From Pelagibius sp. (GTDB lineage Bacteria > Pseudomonadota > Alphaproteobacteria > Kiloniellales > Kiloniellaceae), in NCBI GenBank assembly GCA_028280305.1, contig JANQMC010000095.1, positions 1 through 49,577 on the forward strand: a stretch of 49,577 nucleotides of DNA. Reading direction: 5' to 3'. Every line of letters begins with the position of its first letter. Position 1 is the first letter of the stretch. The notes below the pieces were generated by a model, which was not told where the DNA came from, made no database searches, and worked only from the letters and a program-made list of their open reading frames with translations. Below are positions 44,671 through 49,577 of this stretch, piece by piece. Position numbers and translations under genes: made by a program.

Positions 44671-45651
44671 TTACACCTTGTGATAGTCGCGATACCAAGA
44701 GACAAAGCGGGGGATACCATCTTCTATGGAGACCCGCGGTTCAAACCCCAGATCACGCTGCGCCGGCCCGATATCGGCATAGGTTTCTTTCACATCGCCC
44801 TGCTGCATCTCCGCGAACTCGCGGATCGCTTCCCGCCCGCAGGCCTCCTCGATCAGCTCGACGAAACGCATCAGCGGTTCGGAGCGATGGTTGCCCAGGT
44901 TGTAGACCCGGTTGGGCAGCGCCCCTTCCGCTGTATCCGGCGGAGAGTCGATCACCGCCAGCACGCCGGCGACGATATCATCGATATAGGTAAAGTCGCG
45001 GCGCATGTCGCCGTTGTTGAATATCCGGATCGGCCGCCCCTCGAAGATCGCCTTGGTGAAGATGAAGGCGGACATGTCGGGCCGGCCCCAAGGACCGTAG
45101 ACAGTAAAGAACCTGAGACCGGTGCTCGGCAAGCCGAACAGATGGGCATAGCAATGCGTCATCAGTTCGTCCGAGCGCTTCGTCGCCGCGTAGAGCGATA
45201 CCGGCCGGTCGACCCGCTGATCGACGGAAAAAGGCAGTTCCGTATTGCCGCCATAGACGGAGGAAGAGGACGCATAGACGAAGTGGCGCAGCTTGCTGAG
45301 GCGGCGTGCCAGTTCCATCATACAGAGATGCCCCATGACATTGGTCTGCACGTAGGCAAAGGGGTTCTCCAGCGAGTACCGCACACCGGCCTGGGCGGCC
45401 AAATGCACAATCTCGGTCACATCGGGAAACTCGACAGCAAGGCTTTCCGTTTGCTCGCGCTCGGAGATGTCCAGCCGGCGGAAAGTGAAACCGTTGTGGC
45501 CCGAAAGACGGTCCAGGCGCGCTTGCTTCAGGGCCGGATCGTAGTAGTCGTTCAGATTGTCGACCCCGATCACCGTTTGCCCGCGCTGGATCAGTTGGGC
45601 GGCCACCTGAGAGCCGATGAAACCCGCCACACCGGTTACGATAATCGACAT
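44671..45651 (-). CDS. NAD-dependent epimerase, UDP-glucuronate 4-epimerase type
   Basis: The 326-residue extended SDR has the NAD-binding motif VTGVAGFIGSQVA, VDNLNDYYDPALKQARLD, HLAAQAGVRYSLENP, serine motif YASSSSVYGGN and catalytic YAATK. The segments NDYYDP and AGVRYSLENP are the hallmarks of UDP-glucuronate 4-epimerases (CapI, LpsL and plant GAE types), which convert UDP-GlcA to UDP-GalA. The neighbouring nucleotide-sugar dehydrogenase fits a uronic-acid pathway for capsule or lipopolysaccharide. Confidence 0.91.
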   Translation of the reverse strand: MSIIVTGVAGFIGSQVAAQLIQRGQTVIGVDNLNDYYDPALKQARLDRLSGHNGFTFRRLDISEREQTESLAVEFPDVTEIVHLAAQAGVRYSLENPFAYVQTNVMGHLCMMELARRLSKLRHFVYASSSSVYGGNTELPFSVDQRVDRPVSLYAATKRSDELMTHCYAHLFGLPSTGLRFFTVYGPWGRPDMSAFIFTKAIFEGRPIRIFNNGDMRRDFTYIDDIVAGVLAVIDSPPDTAEGALPNRVYNLGNHRSEPLMRFVELIEEACGREAIREFAEMQQGDVKETYADIGPAQRDLGFEPRVSIEDGIPRFVSWYRDYHKV

Positions 45652-45720
45652 TGATATCCCTTTTCTGGCTTTTCCAAGCGAACCAGCCTCGGCGCCTGAT
45701 GCCTCATTGTGCCTGCCGCC

Positions 45721-47001
45721 CTAGATCGAGTGACGCCGTCTGCCGTCGGGCATTTCGGTTTCAGACCACATGTCCCTGAGATCGAAGACCAGGCCATCGG
45801 AAACCAGCAGGGCCTCAAAGCTCTCTTTGGAGAACCCCCGGTAGGGCCGATGCGCGACGGCACCGACAACGCAATCGAAGGCATCCTGCCCGTCCAAAGT
45901 CGGCAGTAATTCAAGGTCATAGTCCAGCAACGCTTCCTGCGGGTCGGCCAGCGGGTCGTGAACCGAAACCTGATAGCCACGTTGGCGCAGCGCAGAAATC
46001 AAGTCGACGGCCTTGCTGTTGCGCAGGTCCGGCACGTCTTCCTTGAATGTCAGGCCAAGGACCAGAATGCGCCGCCCCTCTCTGCCGCGCAGGGCCTCAG
46101 CGACCATGCCGGCGAAATAAGCCCCCATGGAGTCATTGGTGCGGCGCCCCGCCAGAATGACCTGCGGATCCAGCCCCAGGGCCTCGCTGCAATGGGCCAG
46201 GTAGTATGGGTCGACGCCAATGCAGTGGCCACCGACCATGCCGGGGCGGAAATCGAGGAAGTTCCACTTGGTCCGGGCTGCATCCAGCACATCGTAAATC
46301 GACAGGTCCAGGCGATTGAAGATCTTCGTGACCTCGTTCACGAAGGCGATGTTGATGTCACGCTGGGCGTTCTCGATCACCTTCGCCGCTTCGGCAGTCT
46401 TGATGTCGGCCGCCTTGAACACGCCTGCCTCGGTCACACGGCCATAAATCTCCGCGAGATAGTCGGTCACCGCAGGGGTTTCTCCGGCCACGACTTTCAC
46501 AATCCGCCGCAGGGTGTGCTCGCGGTCCCCCGGATTGATGCGCTCCGGCGAATAGCCGAGAAGGAAATCTTCGCCCGGCTTCAGCCCCGACGCCTCGGCC
46601 AGTATGGGCCCGCAAACATCTTCCGTGACACCGGGGTAGACAGTCGACTCATAGACCACCACCGCCCCGGGCCGCATAACAGAGCCGACGGAACGGCTTG
46701 CGGCGATCACGGCGCCGAGGTCCGGACGGTTCTCCTCGTCCACCGGTGTCGGAACCGTGATGATGAAGACATCGCAGGCGGCGATCTCCGCCAGCTCGGC
46801 GCTCAGCCGCAGCGAGGAGCCCCGAAGGCTCTCCTCGCTCACCTCCTGCGTCCGGTCGTCGCCGCCGCGCAGCTCCGTCACGCGCTGGGCATCGACGTCA
46901 AAGCCCACGGTGCGGTAACTCTCCGCCAGGGCGACCGCCAAGGGCAGTCCGACGTAGCCCAGCCCGACGACCGCGATTTCCGGCTGCTCAGGCAGACGCA
47001 C
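45721..47001 (-). CDS. UDP-sugar 6-dehydrogenase (TviB/WbpO-type nucleotide-sugar dehydrogenase)
   Basis: I prefer the GTG at 47001, which has an AGGGGG ribosome site 9 nt upstream; TTG at 47028 is another choice. The 426-residue protein has the NAD motif AVVGLGYVGLPLAVALA, VPTPVDEENRPDL, YESTVYPGVTED and YSPERINPGDREHTL. The catalytic cysteine is in VGGHCIGVDPYYLA, with the late GLTFKEDVPDLRNSK. The pattern is that of the UDP-GalNAc/UDP-GlcNAc dehydrogenase branch (WbpO, TviB, WbpA), rather than UDP-glucose dehydrogenase. It would oxidise C6 twice to give an acidic sugar nucleotide for surface polysaccharide. Confidence 0.91.
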   Translation of the reverse strand: MRLPEQPEIAVVGLGYVGLPLAVALAESYRTVGFDVDAQRVTELRGGDDRTQEVSEESLRGSSLRLSAELAEIAACDVFIITVPTPVDEENRPDLGAVIAASRSVGSVMRPGAVVVYESTVYPGVTEDVCGPILAEASGLKPGEDFLLGYSPERINPGDREHTLRRIVKVVAGETPAVTDYLAEIYGRVTEAGVFKAADIKTAEAAKVIENAQRDINIAFVNEVTKIFNRLDLSIYDVLDAARTKWNFLDFRPGMVGGHCIGVDPYYLAHCSEALGLDPQVILAGRRTNDSMGAYFAGMVAEALRGREGRRILVLGLTFKEDVPDLRNSKAVDLISALRQRGYQVSVHDPLADPQEALLDYDLELLPTLDGQDAFDCVVGAVAHRPYRGFSKESFEALLVSDGLVFDLRDMWSETEMPDGRRRHSI

Positions 47002-47069
47002 AGAAAAAAGCCCCCTCACGGCCGCCAACGGCAGAAATTGCCCGCAACTGCTGTCGGCCCCGCCTCATC

Positions 47070-47666
47070 TCAAAGACCCTCGGCAACCCCGGACTGGAGG
47101 ATGCGCACCACCGACCGTGCATCATCGATGGCACGGTGGGCTGTCCCTTCCTGACGCAGGCCCAGCTTGCGCAGCGCCCCGCCCAGTCCCATGGAGCGGG
47201 ACAATCCGAGATGCTTGGCGAAGGTTGTTTTGATGTTAACGTAAGAGACTGATTCAAAAGAATTATCTATCCCATGTTTTGCGCAATCCCTGGCGATCTG
47301 TGCGCCGTCGTAGTTGCCCCAGGCTGCCAGGATGAAGTCCCCCTCGGACGCCGACCAGCGATGGAATGCCGCCAGCGCTTCCGGAAACCCGGGAGCGGCG
47401 TCGACGTCGGCCTGCCGGATGGTGGTCAACTCGGTACAGAACTCTGAGATCTTGGGAGCCAGGAATGGGCGCACAAATGTCTGGAATTCCTGCAACTTCC
47501 CCTCCGCCGGCGCCAGATGAAAGCGGACCGCCCCTATCTCAATAATCTCCGACGGCGCCTGTTCGAGCCCGCCTGCCCAACAAGTCGCTTCAAGATCAAA
47601 GACAACATAGCCAGTCGCCACTTTTTCGCCCGACATTGCGGATGCCAGCTTTTTCGTTCTTTTCAT
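47070..47666 (-). CDS. DEDDh-type 3'-5' exonuclease (ERI-1/KapD-like)
   Basis: The product has 198 residues from ATG 47666; an ATG at 47636 would give 188 and fits the fold start equally well. The DEDDh residues are seen in VVFDLEATCW (D and E), WGNYDGAQIARD (D) and HRAIDDARSVVRIL (H and D). The spacing and the FDLEATCW start match the ERI-1/KapD branch of single-domain exonucleases, which trim RNA or DNA 3' ends. It stands between polysaccharide genes with no evident functional tie to them. The GC content near its 5' end is somewhat lower than the window's average. Confidence 0.87.
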   Translation of the reverse strand: MKRTKKLASAMSGEKVATGYVVFDLEATCWAGGLEQAPSEIIEIGAVRFHLAPAEGKLQEFQTFVRPFLAPKISEFCTELTTIRQADVDAAPGFPEALAAFHRWSASEGDFILAAWGNYDGAQIARDCAKHGIDNSFESVSYVNIKTTFAKHLGLSRSMGLGGALRKLGLRQEGTAHRAIDDARSVVRILQSGVAEGL

Positions 47667-47738
47667 TCGTCAATTGGCCGCCGATTAAGCCAGAATTATC
47701 CATCCAAATCAATGAATTTGCTCACATAATTTGATTCT

Positions 47739-47755
47739 TGTTCATATTGTGAACA
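47739..47755. promoter_or_regulatory. Operator-like dyad TGTTCA-N5-TGAACA
   Basis: The two 6-bp arms are perfect complements around TATTG. The site ends 1 nt before a TTGACA -35 box, a good position for a regulator of the small downstream HTH gene and perhaps of the polysaccharide region. The DNA around it is A/T-rich. Confidence 0.5.
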
Positions 47756-47756
47756 C

Positions 47757-47786
47757 TTGACATCGAAGCTTGCCGGACGTTAGAAG
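47757..47786 (+). promoter_or_regulatory. Candidate promoter of the small HTH gene
   Basis: TTGACA (47757-47762) and TAGAAG (47781-47786) are separated by 18 nt. Transcription would start near 47793, about 46 nt before the TTG start codon at 47839. The dyad at 47739-47755 abuts the -35 box. Confidence 0.45.
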
Positions 47787-47838
47787 AAATAACAGGATTC
47801 GCTGAAATAGGCTGAGCCATTTCGCCTCGGAGTTTAAC

Positions 47839-48183
47839 TTGCCTACCCAAAACCCGACGCCTGTCCCGTCGTCGGTTGATTCAGAATCCGAAGCCGACAC
47901 CACGCGTTTGATGTTGGACGGTACTGAGTCCGGCGCACGGGTAACGCCACAAGGGCTGGCGGCTGAACTCGGTGTCCTATCAGGGCTCGCCAACATCTAC
48001 CTGAATCGCCGCGTAAACAAGGGTTTCAAGCCCTATTTGCCGCGCTATTTGCGGGAAAGGGGTCAGGGGCGACGCCGGGAGCTCGTTAAGGCGCCGCGGA
48101 ACCTGGTCGTCGCTGTCTGCTACACCAGCCGCGCCCGACACTTGTCATCAGTCTGGGCAGACGAGTCACCCAGGCTGCGGTAG
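47839..48183 (+). pseudogene. Small HTH protein, likely decayed regulator of the polysaccharide locus
   Basis: A TTG start has a well-placed GGAG site 6 nt upstream, so the 114-residue frame may be translated. Residues 22-60 (from RLMLDGTESGARVTPQGL, then AAELGVLSGLANIYLNRRV, to NKGFK) look like the winged-HTH of small regulators that sit at the head of alphaproteobacterial exopolysaccharide clusters. Intact relatives continue with a wing and a short helical tail. Here the sequence after NKGFK is Arg-rich and does not match in any of the three frames. A near-tandem repeat (CTATTTG twice within 20 nt) marks the point where similarity ends. I therefore think it is a remnant; a short functional DNA-binding protein remains possible. 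Confidence 0.5.
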
Positions 48184-48210
48184 CCTGCCTAAGGTTTGAG
48201 GTTAATCTGG

Positions 48211-48229
48211 GTTAACACTGTTTGTTAAC
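48211..48229. promoter_or_regulatory. Operator-like dyad GTTAACA-N5-TGTTAAC upstream of pseB
   Basis: Two perfect 7-bp arms surround CTGTT. The site ends 22 nt before the pseB ATG, in a short A/T-rich gap. Each arm contains the self-complementary GTTAAC. It could be bound by a dimeric regulator or mark the pseB promoter. The regulator is unknown. Confidence 0.5.
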
Positions 48230-48251
48230 GTTTTTGCCAGATAAAGCAAAG

Positions 48252-49292
48252 ATGTCAGAAAAAACCCTAAGTAGTTTCTCAAGCGAGGACGACCTGGACC
48301 TCAATGGAAAGTCGGTTCTCGTGACCGGCGGAACCGGATCGTTCGGACAGAAGTTCGTCCGAACGGTGCTTGAGCGCTATGACCCCAAACGGCTGATCGT
48401 CTTTTCGCGCGACGAGCTGAAGCAATACGAGATGGGGATCGACCTCTCCCCCACGAAGCACCCCTGCTTGCGCTATTTCATCGGCGATGTACGCGATGAG
48501 AGCCGGCTTCAAATGGCTTTGCGCGAAGTCGAGGTTGTCGTTCATGCGGCTGCCCTCAAGCAGGTTCCTGCCGCCGAGTACAATCCTTTCGAGTGTATTC
48601 AAACCAACGTCATTGGCGCGGAGAATGTGGTTCGTGCTTCACTCAGCAGTGGCGTTCAGCGGGTCATCGCACTCTCCACCGACAAGGCCGCCAGCCCCGT
48701 CAACCTCTATGGTGCAAGCAAGCTGGCCTCTGACAAGATTTTCGTCGCCGCCAATAATCTGAGCGGTTCCATCGGCACCCGCTTCTCCGTTGTGCGCTAT
48801 GGCAACGTTCTTGGCTCCCGTGGCAGCGTTATTCCTTTCTTCCGCAAGCTTATAGATCAGAATGCCGACAGCTTGCCGATCACGGATGAGGAGATGACGC
48901 GATTCTGGATCACGCTTCAGCAAGGCGTCGACTTCGTTCTTTCCTGCCTGTCGCTGATGAAGGGCGGAGAGATTTTCGTTCCCAAGATCCCCAGCATGAA
49001 AATCACCGATCTGGCCAGCTTCATGGCACCCGACCTGCCGCAAAAGACTGTCGGCATTCGCCCCGGCGAGAAGATCCACGAGGTCCTGATCACCGAAGAC
49101 GATGCGCGGTCCACCTACGAATTGACCGACCGCTACATGATCCTTCCCGAGTTCTGGGAACGCATGCACAGAAAGTTTCCCAATTCCGGCGCCAAACCGG
49201 TCCCGGCAGGTTTTCGCTTCGCAAGCAACATCAATGACGATTGGCTGGACGACAAAAGGCTCAGCACCATGATTGCAGAAAGCGAGAAATGA
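48252..49292 (+). CDS. pseB: UDP-GlcNAc 4,6-dehydratase/5-epimerase-type enzyme (PseB)
   Basis: I chose the ATG at 48252 (346 residues); a TTG at 48222 falls within the dyad and is unlikely. The short-chain dehydrogenase has NAD motif VTGGTGSFGQKFV, FSRDELKQYEM, VVHAAALKQVPAAEYNPFECIQTN and the active-site segment LSTDKAASPVNLYGASKL. These are the marks of the inverting dehydratase PseB, the first step towards CMP-pseudaminic acid. The next gene starts within its stop codon (ATGA) and encodes a PseC-like aminotransferase, the second step. FlaA1-type polysaccharide dehydratases are close relatives. Confidence 0.91.
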   Translation: MSEKTLSSFSSEDDLDLNGKSVLVTGGTGSFGQKFVRTVLERYDPKRLIVFSRDELKQYEMGIDLSPTKHPCLRYFIGDVRDESRLQMALREVEVVVHAAALKQVPAAEYNPFECIQTNVIGAENVVRASLSSGVQRVIALSTDKAASPVNLYGASKLASDKIFVAANNLSGSIGTRFSVVRYGNVLGSRGSVIPFFRKLIDQNADSLPITDEEMTRFWITLQQGVDFVLSCLSLMKGGEIFVPKIPSMKITDLASFMAPDLPQKTVGIRPGEKIHEVLITEDDARSTYELTDRYMILPEFWERMHRKFPNSGAKPVPAGFRFASNINDDWLDDKRLSTMIAESEK

Positions 49293-49577
49293 GCCCGCCG
49301 GACAAATCTTTCCTCCCCTACGGCCGCCAGATCATCGAGGAAGACGACATTGCAGCAGTGGTGGAGGTGTTGCGAAGCGACTGGTTGACGACCGGCCCCG
49401 CCGTCCTAGCCTTCGAAAAATCTCTCTGTGAAGTTGTCCAAGCCAAGCACGCGATTGCTTGCTCAAACGGCACTGCCGCCCTGCATCTCGCTGCCCTGGT
49501 CCTGAACCTTGAGCCCGGCGACAAGGTGGTGGTGCCGAGCATCACTTTTCTGGCCACAGCGAACGCCGTCCGCCTCG
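49289..49577 (+). CDS. pseC: DegT/DnrJ/EryC1 aminotransferase, PseC-like; 3' partial
   Basis: The start overlaps pseB by 4 nt, and the frame stays open to the right edge, so about 96 residues are seen of an expected 380 or so. The visible part has PYGRQIIEEDDIAAVVEVLRS, DWLTTGPAVLAFEKSL and the PLP-site loop CSNGTAALHLAA, then VVVPSITFLATANAV, all typical of the family. PseC aminates the 4-keto sugar made by PseB. The lysine that binds PLP lies outside the window. Confidence 0.9.
   Translation, partial: MSPPDKSFLPYGRQIIEEDDIAAVVEVLRSDWLTTGPAVLAFEKSLCEVVQAKHAIACSNGTAALHLAALVLNLEPGDKVVVPSITFLATANAVRL

Noticed and set aside
1..49577. CRISPR arrays, insertion sequences, integrase or phage genes
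   Set aside because: I saw no regularly spaced repeats, transposase or integrase motifs, or paired terminal inverted repeats with target duplications anywhere in the window.

Overview
The window is GC-rich, densely coded DNA from a free-living alphaproteobacterium. A CpdR-type cell-cycle receiver protein, a second-paralogue FabI, a bifunctional CysNC and the style of the iron-responsive operator all fit that class; a member of the Rhodospirillales in the broad sense is my best guess, but this is inference from gene content. I see no insertion sequence, phage gene, CRISPR array or rRNA. There is one tRNA, for valine (anticodon GAC).

Positions 1-9315 hold a tightly coupled hydroxamate-siderophore operon: the end of a non-ribosomal peptide synthetase (A end, PCP, epimerization domain, thioesterase), an N-hydroxy-amine acyltransferase, an L-ornithine/L-lysine N-monooxygenase, a FhuF ferric-siderophore reductase, FhuC/FhuD/FhuB uptake components and a phosphopantetheinyl transferase. 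The start of the operon, the outer-membrane receptor and any exporter must lie to the left of the window. Positions 9325-12417 hold a tripartite tricarboxylate transporter split into divergent tctC and tctB-tctA. Between the two arms sits a site that reads both as a Fur box and as a TGA-N9-TCA iron-responsive operator, overlapping a good tctC promoter. This is the most interesting regulatory signal in the window, because it ties a carboxylate transporter to iron control beside a siderophore locus.

Positions 12600-25245 are mixed housekeeping and catabolic genes: tRNA-Val, cpdR, an N-formylglutamate amidohydrolase coupled to a GNAT acetyltransferase, a lytic transglycosylase, a class V aminotransferase, then a leftward six-gene set (FabI-like reductase, acyl-CoA dehydrogenase, GST, class III CoA-transferase, HTD2/mesaconyl-CoA-hydratase-like enzyme, NIPSNAP protein) that looks like an uncharacterised acyl-CoA pathway. 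A methyltransferase, a small unknown protein, a YcaQ-type DNA glycosylase and a bacterial ceramidase follow.

Positions 25546-41640 hold a MauG-like dihaem peroxidase followed by a chemoreceptor, a dgcN-dgcA D-glutamate operon carrying a BenE-type transporter, a MATE exporter, a two-component system grouped with a lipoprotein and an unknown protein, and a complete putrescine transporter potFGHI with a terminator after potF.

From 41727 to the right edge the window enters a surface-polysaccharide region: sulfate activation genes cysD and cysNC, a UDP-glucuronate 4-epimerase-like enzyme, a nucleotide-sugar dehydrogenase, a DEDDh exonuclease, a small and apparently decayed HTH regulator with operator-like dyads on either side, then pseB and the start of pseC. 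Together these suggest a capsule or O-antigen containing hexuronic acids and a pseudaminic-acid-type sugar, possibly sulfated.
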